A stretch of DNA of 64,000 nucleotides. It comes from Balanoglossus misakiensis (lineage: Eukaryota > Hemichordata). Every line of letters begins with the position of its first letter. The stretch's first letter is position 1. Positions 10,288 through 20,975 of the stretch are shown piece by piece. The stretch lies in the NCBI GenBank assembly GCA_040954595.2, contig CM082592.2, forward strand, positions 186,001 to 250,000, read 5' to 3'. A model generated the notes under the pieces. That model was not told where the DNA came from. It searched no databases and was given only the letters and a program-made list of their open reading frames with translations. Position numbers and translations under genes: made by a program.

Positions 10288-11082
10288 GATGGGTCCCCCG
10301 TATCTTTTTGCCCGTTGCTATGGGCCTATATAGGACATTACACCCCGATTTGGACTAAGCCGTTTTCAGAGTCTAACAAGGGGCTGGCAACAAGTTGAAA
10401 ATCTGCACGATTGTGAGCGCGCGCTCCCTGACGCCATTGATATGCAATTTAGCTAGGTCAAATTTCAAAAAGCCTAAGGCTTTTTATTCCGTGACCTAAA
10501 AAACGAACTTGATACGTATTCATTAGTTGCTCGAACCAGGGAAGATCGTGACGGATTTTGTTTTCGAATATTATCGTTGTATCCTACGATTTCAGCATAC
10601 CCGTACCACACCTGAAAGAGTCATCGATTTTGGGTGTTTTTGGACGCACTATTCCACCGGTATCGCTTCTTAGCACGATGAAAACTGAAAAAACGATCTG
10701 TCACACTGTGCGGAAGTACGTTCTCAACAAGCAGGTCAAATTTGGCTGGCCTACGTCGCCTGTGAAAAAAGGCTTAGGGATTTTTGTGAACGGTGCAAAA
10801 TCTCTGTGTACAAAACATTGGATTTTTAGCGTTCGATCCAGTTACTGTGGTTACGGGACGCGCACGCTATCGCTGACCGCTGCTTTGCCGTATTAGCGTG
10901 GCGGCCTATGGCCGGGCGGTAGCTGCCGTAACCATACTCGGACAGAGTGTGTGCACACTATCGTGCGTATTTTTAACTGGTTACAAGCCCCTTGTCGGAC
11001 GTTTATAACGGTTTCGATCAAAATTGAGTGTAATGTCCTGTAAAGGCCCATAGCAATGGGCAAAAAGATAAGGGGTCCCATC
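10288..11082. mobile_element. 795-bp non-autonomous element with TTAA target duplication
   Basis: The termini gatgggtccc and gggtcccatc are inverted repeats that extend about 55 bases (atctttttgccc, gctatgggcct, aggacattacac). TTAA lies directly outside both ends (10,284-10,287 and 11,083-11,086). Copy 2 has the empty site, with one TTAA (ccttgttaagttttg near 29,365). TTAA specificity is typical of piggyBac, and also of Kolobok and Sola3; no transposase is present to decide between them. Confidence 0.92.
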
Positions 11083-11086
11083 TTAA

Positions 11087-11698
11087 GTTTTGAAATGATC
11101 ATTCACGGTGATGAGTTATCAAGAATATACCCGTTAAAAATTACTGTACCCTCAGAGAAGCATTTTGTAATGTCTTTAAAATTTGATGAAAACTATATGA
11201 ATTTTCTAAGTGTATATTTATTCATTTGCAGAGGTAATTTACTTAGCTATAGGTTGATAATTTATGTTAATTTCAATGAATTATGCAAATAAGTAGTGAA
11301 AATACTTGTACATGAATATATCAGACAGTCTTATAGTGTCGTGTGAGGTTGATGACACATATTCTTAACCACATATTTCTTGATCAATTAATTGTGTTTA
11401 CACCAAAGTCCTCAATATCCATGGCAATCTCTTCCTAGGAATTGTAACACTCTCTCCAAAATCCCCTGAAACTTGTGTACCCTGTCAGCAAAACTTTGTC
11501 TGATTTTTAAAATACAGATTACTTTTTCACCCTTGCAAACACATTTTCAAAGATAAGTTTTCACATTTGTTAATTTGTTTATATTATGCATAATTATAAT
11601 TGGAACAATTCTAAGATACAATTTCAACAAACATGTGTTCAGTACGAGTGTGCGGTTGATTTCAAATTTTAAAATGTGTGCAATGGATAGACAGGATG
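11087..11698. other. Non-coding sequence, no gene seen
   Basis: AT-rich stretch matched by 29,369-29,990 in copy 2, with small indels. No domain-bearing frame on either strand. Confidence 0.5.
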
Positions 11699-11900
11699 TG
11701 TGTTTAGCTGATTGTAACCATAGCAATATGCAATCCCCAAAAACAGTGTAGCCACAGAAGAGACCAATGTTTAGCTGATTGTAACCATAGCAATATACAA
11801 TCCCCAAACAATGTAGCCACAGAAGAGACCAATGTTTAGCTGATTGTAACCATAGCAATATACAATCCCCAAATAATGTAGCCACAGAAGAGACCAAAAT
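11699..11900 (+). repeat. Short tandem repeat, ~65-bp unit, three copies
   Basis: The unit begins gtttagctgattgtaaccat and ends with gtagccacagaagagaccaa. It ends next to the EGF exon donor. In copy 2 the first unit is split by the 749-bp insertion at 30,023. Confidence 0.9.
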
Positions 11901-11914
11901 CCACAGTTACATAC

Positions 11915-12037
11915 CGCCACATGCATGGCCATCTTCCAGCAGATAGAATCCTGGTCTGCAAGCGCAGAGATAACTACCATGGGTATTCTGACAACAGTGT
12001 TGACATGCATTTCCACCACTGTGACATTCATTCATAT
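11915..12037 (-). CDS. Calcium-binding EGF-like exon, copy 1
   Basis: A 123-base exon with acceptor ccttccag and donor gtatgt, in phase 1/1. The translation reads MNECHSGGNACQHCC, then NTHGSYLCACRPGFYLLED and GHACG. The D/N-x-N-E-C start (with D split by the splice site), the C-x-N-T-x-G-S-Y/F-x-C-x-C core and the final Cys fit a cbEGF domain. These exons usually belong to secreted or matrix proteins such as fibrillin- or fibulin-like proteins. The host gene is unknown. It lies beside a MED25 exon but in an incompatible phase, so the two are unlikely to be spliced together. Confidence 0.75.
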
Positions 12038-12970
12038 CTGGAAGGTAAGAAGAAATTAGAAATTATTTACAAGCATTACATTATTCAAGATAAGCCTACT
12101 TTTGACTACTGGAATCTCACACCAAAGACACCTGGGCTCAGATTTATAACAAGATGGGGATAATTTGTCTCAATTTGATCATTTGAGACAAAATATCCCC
12201 AAACTTATATATTGTCGATGTAACATTATAATATAGTTATATCACTGTCAGGCATTTATGTCCTACAGTCAAGCGGTTTTAGGCACCTGCAGTCATTTTG
12301 ATGGAGTTGGTTTGAATCCCACCAGTGCCAGAAGTGTGAGATGGTCAACTGGACTTGAGGCGTTTGAGTTCAACCAAACTTTATTTCTAAGTCTAGGAAC
12401 TGCATGCACCAACTAAGGCCTACAAAATGGCTTCTGGATTGAAGAGAACTCACAAACACATGCAATCACTTTTATAGGAGTAAACAGGTGTTAAAATAAC
12501 ATGTAAATTTTAGAGTTTTTTTTGTTTAATAAGATTTGTATTCAAATTCTATTTCTGAGTCTTACATAGTGATGACCTTTTGTCATGCATTGATGTCATG
12601 CAACCACTTACTAATTACACACATGTGTTGGTGAGTATCTACAACCACATGTTGAACCTCTTTAAATTGGACACCTGCAATCCAAACAATTTCTTCAGTC
12701 CCTTTGGTGTTAGACGGGTTTGACTGTACTTGAAAGTGCAGTTGATATACAGAACAAAATGCTAAAAATAGAAATTGCAGACACAGTGACCCTTTAAAGG
12801 CCCTGCTCAACAGTTGCGTGCTAACACAAAGGATTTCTTATTTGTCTTCATTGTTCTGCCCTGAGATTGAGAAAATGGCCTTTAATATGTAAAGTGTCAG
12901 TTGCAGGTGCATGGCAGTACAATTGACATGATCCTTTAATTTTACAGTGCAATTATAAGATAATACTTAC
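12038..12970. other. Intron-like sequence, mostly specific to copy 1
   Basis: Copy 2 lacks 12,045-12,895; there the EGF and MED25 exons are separated by only about 80 bases. The stretch includes a hairpin at 12,156-12,200 (ggggataatttgtctcaa against its reverse complement). No gene is seen. Confidence 0.6.
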
Positions 12971-13078
12971 AAATCCTCCAGACATTATTCTGAAGAGAGA
13001 TATGTATGCTTCCTGGCTGTTATTCACAAACTGGAACTCCACAGTGCGTGAGTTTTGAAACATGGCACCAAGTGATTG
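12971..13078 (-). CDS. MED25: MED25 exon, ACID domain, copy 1
   Basis: A 108-base phase-0 exon encoding QSLGAMFQNSRTVEFQFVNN then SQEAYISLFRIMSGGF. It matches the ACID (PTOV-like) domain of MED25, where vertebrate proteins have the pattern LGPLF-NSR-V-F-F-N---SLK-LYRIM-GF. MED25 is a Mediator subunit whose ACID domain binds transcriptional activators in the nucleus. The splice acceptor (ccccacag) and donor (gtaagt) are both canonical here, unlike copy 2, where the acceptor is mutated. Following ACID exons (the CVHFP region) were not found downstream. Confidence 0.88.
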
Positions 13079-13178
13079 CTGTGGGGAAAAAAATTGACTC
13101 CAATCACCATCCCTTGTGCAGGCAAAAGATCATGATATTGCCCTCGCTAACATGTGTTATTATTTAAATATTTCACCT

Positions 13179-13560
13179 CTACTTATGCAATGAATTAATG
13201 AATACAAAGTGTTGTAGGTCATCCAACATGAGAATGTCACTAACAAAATTATCATTGAGTTTCAAATCCCAAGTAACAGTGGACTTATATAGTTTATCAC
13301 CCAGATGAAATTTTTTATCTAAATCTGCTCCTGTCGTATAAGGTTGCTTTGTTAAGACATACAAAGGGAAATGATTGCATTGCATGTACACTGTGTGCCT
13401 CTGGATGAAAGACCAATCTGTGTATTTCCTTGATGGGTACTACCACACGTTGTTCAGCCAAGCTCATAATTTGTGTAATGTGTACCCTCCAAAGATACAT
13501 CTGGAAGCACCCTAAAAAAGGCTCACTATCCAACATGATCCAACCACAATAACCCCATTG
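13179..13560 (-). other. Unassigned open frames shared by both copies
   Basis: Two overlapping minus-strand frames (13,572-13,315 and 13,391-13,179), the latter encoding ADLDKKFHLGDKLYKSTVTW and ending in a stop. Equivalent frames lie at 31,345-31,666. Differences between copies (Gly/Glu, Phe/Ile, Met/Val) change residues, which argues against selection. This is where the MED25 exon linking the two recognised ACID exons should lie, but no match to it was recognised. Confidence 0.3.
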
Positions 13561-13610
13561 ACCTACAGTCAATTGTTTTAATTAGTTATTTGTATGTGAG
13601 CTGTACACAC

Positions 13611-13779
13611 CTCTTGCCATTCCAAGGCTCCGTGCCAAACAACACTTTTCTGCTGTTGTTGTTGTTGTTGTTTTTGTTGTTGTGGATCAACTTGCTGCTG
13701 GTGAGTCAACTTGATGCACTTGAGCTGTAGAGGGCACTGGTATGTCCAGATCCATCGGTAGTGAAGTACTGGTATTAGC
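13611..13779 (-). pseudogene. MED25: MED25 exon, start of ACID domain, copy 1 (frame problem)
   Basis: The exon between acceptor ttacag and donor gtgtgt ends with KSVVWHGALEWQE, which matches the start of the MED25 ACID domain (WSGVLEWQE in vertebrates). It follows a Gln-rich run coded by CAA/CAG repeats. The 5' half reads naturally in a different frame (NTSTSLPMDLDIPVPSTAQ). The length of 169 bases is not a multiple of three although the neighbouring exons are phase 0, so a +1 shift lies in or before the Gln-rich run. Copy 2 has the same 169 bases, so the shift is shared. Pseudogene or unusual splicing. Confidence 0.8.
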
Positions 13780-13891
13780 CTGTAATAACACATACAAATC
13801 ATGACTGTAAATAATTCTGTATTATATTATATCATGCTACCGTCCACAATTCTGATTGGACGAGAGCTCAATCCAGCGATGCTAAAATTAA

Positions 13892-14032
13892 GCAATAAAA
13901 CATCCCTAGCCATGGTGTACCACGAGATTTTGACCAGTTCACAACATATACGCAAGAGCGATAGCGAGTGCGTATATGGAGTTGAACTGGTCAAAATCTC
14001 GTGGTATACCATGGCTGGGGGTGTTTTAATGC
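13892..14032. repeat. 141-bp palindrome, copy 1
   Basis: Begins gcaataaaac and ends with the near reverse complement gttttaatgc. The arms carry agccatggtgtaccacgag and gatttt-gaccagttcaac around an apex containing gagcgatagcgagtgcg. The same 141-bp unit occurs at 32,077 and, in opposite orientation, at 37,860. Confidence 0.9.
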
Positions 14033-14099
14033 TATTATATTATGCCAGCATATTGAAACTTTGCATAAAACCTTTTAAAAAGGCATTTTCTTTGACTAT

Positions 14100-14140
14100 G
14101 ATATATGACTGTGGTAAATAAAAATATTACAACCATTTTA
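14100..14140. other. Rearrangement junction relative to copy 2
   Basis: Up to ...gactgtggta (about 14,116) copy 1 matches copy 2 at about 32,300. From aataaaaatattacaac it matches about 40,707. About 8.4 kb present in copy 2, including four MED25 linker exons and the LTR element, is therefore absent here. The break lies in the flank of the 141-bp palindrome element. Confidence 0.85.
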
Positions 14141-14634
14141 CGGAAGTACCGATTTAGGGTAATGAAAATTTTAACAACCACAAAAAAGGTGTTCTACATC
14201 ACCACAATATGATGAATTGGTTGTCAATGGCCATGTAAACTAGTTGTATATTTGTCCTTTGAACTTTAGAATCTGGATTGTATGATTTCAAATATTTGCT
14301 TAGCAACAGATACCCAAGCAGTCACGCAGTTACACACATTGGAAAATTGTATCACCCACACCAAGGTGGGTGGAAGTTGGTCCTGGTGCTTTTTTTTCCC
14401 ATGATTCAAATTACAGTAAACGCCATATTAGAAATTCTGCCAACTTTCCCTCGATTTTGTAAAAAAATATGATGACTTATACATGACAAATATTTTTTTT
14501 TCTGAAAGAGTGACCTCAAAGCTACCAAATTATGTAGAAATTACCTGGACCGGATTTTCCCTTTAAGGATAGATTGTTCAAGACAAAAGTAATGGCTTGA
14601 ATAGAATATTACATGCACATTTCTATTAAGGACA

Positions 14635-15180
14635 CCTCTGTATTAAAGGGACAAAGTCTCTCTCTCGCTGCCCTTTTTTCCATTAATAATGTTTGATACA
14701 AGACACTGTTTATGTTAATGTACATGTGTATATGTAGTAAATAAACGTTCAACCATACACAACTTCCATCCCGCGTGTATGATATGGGAGTAAAAACTCA
14801 CCCAAAACGAATAAATGGTAGAGACTGATTATTCATTTTGGCGAGTTTTTTCACTCATGTCCACAAGCAGTATATATGTTACTTTTTGTCTACTTTCTGG
14901 GGGCATTGCAGGGCTGTTCTTCATTAAGTTTTTGGGATTTTTTTTCTTTTGTGTCTTTCTTTTATGGCGTTGTTTCTGGGTTGGTTTTGTATGTTTTTTT
15001 TTACAGTATTGGCATACGGCCTGAATTAAAGAATAAATAAATAAATATACTTTGTGTGTGGTTGAATATTGATTCACTATATATCCACATGTAGAATAAC
15101 ATAAATAGTGTCTTGTATCAAATATAATTAATGGAATAAGGGGCAGCGATCGGGAGAGAGAGCCTGTATCCCTTTAAGGA
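14635..15180. repeat. Foldback element (TTAAAGGGACAAAGTCTCTC family), copy 1
   Basis: The left arm starts attaaagggacaaagtctct and the right arm ends in its approximate reverse complement (gagagagagcctgtatccctt). The arms are about 180 bases long. Related copies lie at 41,225-41,600 and 50,452-50,812, with a fragment at 44,603. In this copy the centre is split by a small retroposon at 14,875-15,045. Confidence 0.85.
14875..15045 (+). mobile_element. Small retroposon-like insertion ending in (AATA)n
   Basis: Absent from copy 2, where agcagtatatactttg is continuous. The insert ends gaataaataaataaat and is bordered by short TATA repeats, as expected for target-primed insertion of a SINE or a 5'-truncated LINE tail. 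The family is not recognised. Confidence 0.7.
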
Positions 15181-15372
15181 CATGTTGTGTGATCCCAGAG
15201 GTGCCCTTACTAGGCAGGTTTCAATGTACTTCACATGTGAGTTGTACTTTACTGTCGGTATGGAATCATTTCCTGGTTGACATGGTGAGCTTTACATACA
15301 GATAAACCACCTCAAAAAGTGGGGGCTATAACTAGAGAATGATCTTTAACCTCAGAATTTTACCATAATTAC

Positions 15373-15460
15373 CTTGAATATCGTAAACTCTTCATATCGT
15401 CAAATAACTGCACTGCAGTACTTAGACCTTCTGAAATCATACTGTATTTCTCACCTGCTC
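15373..15460 (-). CDS. MED25: MED25 exon, VWA domain, copy 1
   Basis: An 88-base exon with acceptor gtcag and donor gtaatt, encoding [20 protein letters not shown] then DMKSLRYS. This matches the MED25 VWA-domain segment [18 protein letters not shown] of vertebrates, which tethers MED25 to Mediator. It differs from copy 2 by Val for Leu. The following exon in transcription order here is the ACID exon at 13.7 kb; all linker exons are missing from copy 1, so a normal MED25 cannot be made from it. Confidence 0.88.
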
Positions 15461-15671
15461 CTGACAAAAATCTGAAATACAACACAGTACAATTATTTAA
15501 CAACAGGTGTATGTAAACAATGTCTACTCCGATTGTAGACAGATTTGGTTAAACATTTTACGAAACATTTAAAGGTAGGAACCTCTAATAAAAGCCAGAG
15601 AGTCAAAGGACAAAACTGAGACTTTGAAACAGTAACCCATTGCCAAGTGTGACAGGGTGATGCGATCAGGC

Positions 15672-15779
15672 TAATAAAGGAGTTTTAATTTACCTTAGTA
15701 TACTAAATTTAGAATAAACGAAAAAATCTACGATTAAAAAACAACTGTTACAACGGGTTGGCGAAAACAAATATAAGGA
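15672..15779. other. End of duplication homology
   Basis: Sequence after gcgatcagg (15,671) has no counterpart in copy 2. Short AT-rich lead-in to the C-rich tandem array; no gene. Confidence 0.5.
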
Positions 15780-16810
15780 ACCCCCCCCCCCCTCCCCCCC
15801 AAAAAAAAACAAATGTGGTAAAGGGGTCCAACATTTTGCACACCATCACTTTTCGGCAGTCAGTCTGCATTCAAGCCAAAGGAGCAAACCAAATTGCAAG
15901 AAATACCACGACAATACTAACCGTATAGTAAATAGGTGAACAAGTATCTTCAGGGTGGCTAAAACAAAAATGATTACCCCCCCCCCCCAAGACATGATGG
16001 AAGGTTCCAAAAATTTGAATCCCATCATTTTAGTTCTGGTGGAGCCCCATTGAAACCAAAACATCAAAGAAAAATAATATTTTTAGCAAAATATTGTATG
16101 AGAAGGGAGTAAATCGGCCAACAAACAACTTCGGAGTGGCCAAAATGGAAGTGCCCCCCCCCCCAATAAAAAATGATGGGGGGCCTATAATTTGCACCCT
16201 ATTATTTTTGGCCAGGTGGGTCCCCTCCAAAGCAAAAACAACAAAAACAAATTAATTGTAGCCCAAATTCCCATGATAATAGAGTAAATAGGCCAACAAA
16301 CAACTTCGGAGTGGCCAAAATAGAAGTGGCCCCTCCCCCAAATAAAAAATGATGGAGGGGCCCTATAATTTGCACCCAATTATTTTTGGCCAGGTGGGTC
16401 CCCTCCAAGGCAAAAACCACAAAAATAAATTAATTGTAGCCCAAATTCCCATGATGATAGAGTAAATAGGTGAACAAATATCCTCGAGTGACCACAACAG
16501 AAGAGACCCCCCGAAAAAAATTGATGGAGGGGCCCTAAAAATTGCACCCCATGATTTTTGGGTAGTTGGGTCTCCATTGAAGCCAAACAGCAAAAAAAAA
16601 AACAATTTTAGCACAAAAATCCTACGGGAATATACATCATACCACAAAACGGAAGTACCCCCCCCCCCCCCCCAGAAAAATTTGATGGAGGGGCCCTTAA
16701 AATTGCACCCCATCATTTTCGGGTAGTTGGGTCCCCATAGAAGCCAAAACAGCAAAAAAATCTATTTTAGCACAAAAATCCTACGGGAATACACATCATA
16801 CCACACTAAC
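15780..16810 (+). repeat. Tandem array of ~175-bp units with poly-C/poly-A tracts
   Basis: About six diverged units. Recurring phrases are ggccaggtgggtcccctcc, aacaaacaacttcggagtgg, and a run of 8-15 C followed by aaaaatgatggaggggccc. Units begin near 15,830, 16,010, 16,187, 16,365, 16,540 and 16,702. Open frames on the minus strand rich in Trp/Phe/Gly are by-products of the array. Confidence 0.88.
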
Positions 16811-16962
16811 AGGTTTGACTGTATGTTGATCTGTGTCATGAATAGCAGACATTTACCAATGACTGATTGTACAATATATGATTTCAGTGTCACATATACA
16901 TGTATAAGACACTAAGTACAAACCCATACATCTTACTTTCTCTCCAAATTGTAGATACTCAC

Positions 16963-17074
16963 AAACGCATGTATGTTGAATCCTGGTCTGCAACCACACT
17001 CTGGTAACTGGTTGGTGTGTTGCAATCTACTTGTTGGCATGGTGACCAACCAGCTTGATCGCACTCATTGTCAT
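16963..17074 (-). pseudogene. Degenerate EGF-like exon
   Basis: Acceptor cccgcag and donor gtgagt flank a sequence reading DNECDQAGWSPCQQVDCNTP, TSYQ, and then, one base out of frame, CGCRPGFNIHAF. The cbEGF pattern is clear but broken by a frameshift between the third and fifth cysteines, and the last Cys is missing. A decayed exon of the multi-EGF gene, or a sequence error. Confidence 0.6.
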
Positions 17075-17815
17075 CTGCGGGGAAAACACAAATATCATAA
17101 AATGTGTTAGAATGAATACATGTGAATTACAGTTTTCTTTGAGTACACATTTGAAAATATACGATAAGAGAGCAAAATTATGTGAAACTTAATAAATATC
17201 ATCTGGCATATTATAACTTGGTCATTACATATGTTTATCTGTACCAGTACTGTATACTGATAAACAAACAATGTAGTAACCACATTACATTTAACAAGGT
17301 AGTGTTTGAAAGCCAAAAATATCATGCACGAGACAACAAACTCATTTTTTGGCTCCGAAGTGTAAACAGGGGAGTCTGTCAAGTTGGGTATGAGCTACTA
17401 GTAGGCAACTTTCAGTCTCGAGAGACTATGGCATGATGCACTATGATTTAAAACAGCTTTGTGAGTGGCTTGTCAGACCAATACGGGAATGACAATCCTT
17501 CCTGCAGTTGGAGCACAAGAACTCTGATGCAGCAGTTTCAGTTGCGCACTGCATCTTTCGCCGTCTGTCAAACTACTTCCATCCGTCAAGAATTCATACC
17601 ATTTTCTAGTAGGGGTGTTTTTGGCGGTGGTGTGTAGCTTTGAGGTGTTGTGGAAGAATTGGAACAGGGGCAGAAATCGGAACGGATTAGCCAGCAGTGT
17701 TTTTGCTACCCGCGAGAAAAAAGTTTGGCGAGACGATTTTCATACAAATTAGTCAAACTTGCGAAGCACTGCTATCTAACATCGTCGTTTGTTTTGACAT
17801 GATCAACTTGCCATG
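17075..17815. other. No gene seen
   Basis: AT-rich sequence. The short frames (17,107-17,382 minus, 17,182-17,436 plus) carry no recognisable domain. Confidence 0.45.
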
Positions 17816-17817
17816 AT

Positions 17818-18391
17818 TAGACTGTCGACAGTCCCTCGCGCCTAATGTGTATCGACTCGGTGTTTCGTTCGAGGGCCGTAAGGCCCGTATCTTTTGAGGG
17901 CCGAAGGCCCGATTCGGCGTTTCGTGGTGCGATGGCCGTAAGGCCTCGGGCGTGGGCGTGGCCCGAGGGACTGTTATACCTTGTTTCGCCCTCACACGGG
18001 CACTGTGGGAAAATGCCCCTGTAAAATGATTGACAGTTAATATACGTCATAAACTCATAAACGGCAAAGATGTTTTTGTGGCGTCGCCAACGGGCACTGG
18101 GAAGTCTTTGGCGTATGAAATCGCACCTTTTCTCTTGGACAGGATCGGCGAATTTACCGAGGAACCGTCATCGATAGTTTTGGTTGTATCGCCGCTGATT
18201 TACGCCCCCATATGCAAATTTTACTACGTCATTTTCTGCACGCATAATTAATATCAAGGCAAGGCTTACAAGCTATAACAGTCTCTCGGGCCTTACGGCC
18301 CTCGCACCATGAAACGCCGAATCGGGCCTTCGGCCCTCGCACGAAACGCCGAATCGATACACATTAGGCGCGAGGGACTGTCGACAGTCTA
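17818..18391. mobile_element. Foldback element enclosing a helicase fragment
   Basis: The arms agactgtcgacagtccctcg and the reverse complement at 18,370-18,391 extend inward with cgcgcctaatgtgtatcga, ggcgtttcgt and repeated gggccgtaaggcc / gggcctt-cggccc blocks. Arm length is about 130-160 bases. The interior is non-palindromic and carries the RecQ-like frame. No clear target duplication was found. Confidence 0.75.
18030..18251 (+). pseudogene. RecQ-like helicase fragment (Walker A segment)
   Basis: The translated stretch LINGKDVFVASPTGTGKSLA then YEIAPFLLDRI and SIVLVVSPLI fits motif I (GTGKS) and motif Ia of RecQ-family DNA helicases, which unwind DNA 3' to 5'. Only about 70 residues are present, far less than the ~350 of the helicase core, and the frame ends in AT-rich sequence without a clear donor. 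Probably a captured or deleted piece of a transposon-associated helicase. Confidence 0.7.
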
Positions 18392-19607
18392 GCCATGATC
18401 AGTGCACTACAATGCGTGAAAGTGGACCGCTGTTCTGTTCATTGAGAATCACCCCCTGTATCATGAACATTGTATAGCAATCCATTGAATTCAGCTCTTC
18501 CAGCTAGTGGCCGCACTCGCTTGATTTCCTGTGTGTGTCTCTGGGGACACAAATAATGCATATGCGTCTTTTTCTAATTTGCATATTTTGAATGGGTTAG
18601 GTGTGCCCTGACTTGAATGCGTCAAGCATACAGGTTGTTATGGAAGTTTCTTTTTAGAACCACTAGTGTTAGTCTGTGGGCCCAACCAGCAAAAAAGGTT
18701 CTAGAAATGGTATTATGTTGTATAGGAGTTTTGTTCTACATGAAATTAGCTGGAAATGACGGGTGGGAAACTATTGATGTGAAATCAGGTCACTTCTACC
18801 GAAAATGATGGACCAGAGAGCAATGACTATTTTAATTTATTTCATATACTATGTTCACAACTGCTATGCTCCCATAAACTGGGGAAACTAAATGATTGTA
18901 CTTTCTGTTTGAACAATTCATGTATTTTTTTCGCTACCACCTACACTACTATAGTCAGCACATGACAGTATATACTTGAATATGGATAAATTTTATCAAA
19001 ACACTTCAGCTGATCTTGAATGCTGTCTGATATTTTTTTTTTCCAAATGTATTTCTTTCACTTTTAGACTAGTACTTCTGCTTGCACTGTTTTTTCAAAA
19101 CACATTTCTCATAGTTGCACTGGTGCAATTTGATATGACATACACAATGAATTCCATCAGTATAACATAAGATACAGAATCTGAGAGGGAAATGACAATA
19201 TATTTGTGTGAGGCCATTTGTGAGTGCAGGCCATTTTTAAGACTTAATTTAAAACAGTTATTAGAGCCCAGGACAAGTGGTTTTTCCCCCTGTCAAGCAC
19301 CCACCTTATCAGGCTGCATTCAATATTACATGAGCAAATCAGTTCAGCATTTCACTGTGGTGTTTGCACTGTTCTCCAAACATTCTGCTCGTCATCCACT
19401 ACACACTGAGAGAGCACCAAGTGTCCTTGACGCTATATTTTTAATTTCTAACTATGGAAAGTGCCTGATAACTTTAAATTATTTTCTTTTTTAACATGGT
19501 GACTGACTGTAATCTCTGCAACTTACAACTTCTGTAAGCACCCTTTTGTGGCAGGAAATGCAAAGCCATTGTTAGCCTATACCCTCCCCACTCAAAAAAA
19601 AACTTAC
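18392..19607. other. No gene seen
   Basis: Mixed sequence with small open frames on the plus strand (for example 18,617-18,808 and 19,192-19,494) lacking recognisable domains. No strong tandem or inverted repeat noted. Confidence 0.45.
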
Positions 19608-19727
19608 CTAAACAATTGACATGATCTGCACTCAGAGAAAAACCATCATCACCACAACTACAGCTGAATCCACCCTCTGCATTGTGACAACCTCCAGCAC
19701 AAACAGAATCTGAACACTCATTCACAT
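19608..19727 (-). CDS. Calcium-binding EGF-like exon
   Basis: A 120-base exon with acceptor gttttcag and donor gtaagttt, phase 1/1. The translation reads VNECSDSVCAGGCHNAEGGF then SCSCGDDGFSLSADHVNCL. All six cysteines and the N-E-C calcium-binding start are present, so this one looks intact. It lies between the two duplication copies, downstream (on the minus strand) of the transposon in copy 2. The host protein is presumably an extracellular multi-EGF protein; no other domain was found to identify it. Confidence 0.82.
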
Positions 19728-20604
19728 CTGAAAACAGAAAACAAAAACATCCATTGTAATTATTCAAGTCAATACCTATCCTCCCTTCCTTTAAAAATTT
19801 TCTTAAATTGAACAAATTCACATGGCTTTGAAATTAAGTATTAACAGTGATATTTCTAATATTTCTAACAGGCCTGACTTTTCTAAACGTTCAGTTTCTT
19901 TGTGGATTTGTAGAAATGATGTACAAACTGAGCTGTCAGGTCATAACTGTTTGTGCTTTGGCATGAACACATATCCCAGAATGCCCTACAGGGTTGGCAA
20001 AGAAATTGATAAACTCTTCACCTAAAATTTCAAACTCGTAGATCTTAATTATATAGATTCTCACACTCCTGGCATGCTGAGAGTGTGGGATCAGAGTGTA
20101 AGAACAAATCAATCCCACACACTCACTGAATCGAAAGCTGTATATGACGCGAGCGCTGATTGGATGACAAAGCGTTTTTCAATAACGTGCGCTAAATGTT
20201 ATCCAATGACAGGATAAAGAAACTACAACATGCCAGATGACAACTCAAGAGTCATTTATTCAATGTTTTAAGACGAATTTGGCTAATTTGTGCCCGTGTG
20301 AGAAATATAATCTCATACACAAAGGACCTAGGATCATATTTCCCACACTTGTCAGGGATGTTTTGTCCCACATTCGCCTGCGGCTCGTGTGGGACAGAAA
20401 ATCCCCAACTCATGTCAGAATTATGACCCCTAGTCCTTGGGAGTGTAAGATTCTATTAATCTCACAACCTTAGGACCTGGGATAAGATTTCTCAGATGAG
20501 TTGGTGAAATTTTTGCTTGTGTTAGTCAACATATACCTGATAAGTGTAAAAAATTGCATCAAGGACACAGTGGTCCCATTCAGTCTACACGGAGTACATA
20601 TACA
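19728..20604. repeat. Inverted-repeat region with a hairpin at 20,361-20,400
   Basis: Diverged inverted repeats (agattctcacactcctgg near 20,056 and its counterpart near 20,445) suggest a foldback element of about 400 bases. Within it, gtcccaca and tgtgggac flank the loop ttcgcctgcggctcg. No gene is recognised. Confidence 0.5.
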
Positions 20605-20975
20605 CAGTCAGATCGCACGGTGCTCATTTGCATATGAAAGTTCATCAAGCGAGCGACCGTTAACTTTCAAACAGACTGCAATAGGCCAATTTTCAAGGTG
20701 ATTTTCAACTTGATTTTTATGCTCTGTTGTGCAATAAAATACCATGTTAGCTGGATAAATTACGAAAGTGATTCCCATTTTTCACTGCAGACGTAAATTT
20801 TATGAAAATCTGTCGGTAATAGTAGAAGTTTTTAACGTGTTTTCAGTGGTATGTTGGTGACCCCGAAAGAGACGTCCACAAACGTGTCAAAAATCATTTG
20901 AAAACGACCTCGGAAGTTAACCAAACTTTCCTGACAGAGAGGTCTAATATCGGTCCCGACATCCGTGAAAAGAAA

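Larger units (their letters stand above)
1..15671 (+). repeat. Segmental duplication, copy 1 (truncated at window start)
   Basis: Base 1 aligns with about base 21,523 in the same orientation, and near-identity continues, with indels, to the shared end at gcgatcagg (15,671 here, 42,353 in copy 2). Copy 1 carries extra blocks at 4,920-7,558, 10,288-11,082, 12,045-12,895 and 14,875-15,045. It lacks short stretches near 1,570 and 2,050 and the whole 32.3-40.7 kb block of copy 2. Beyond 15,671 the two copies are unrelated. A real tandem duplication and two serially placed haplotypes both fit. Confidence 0.93.
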
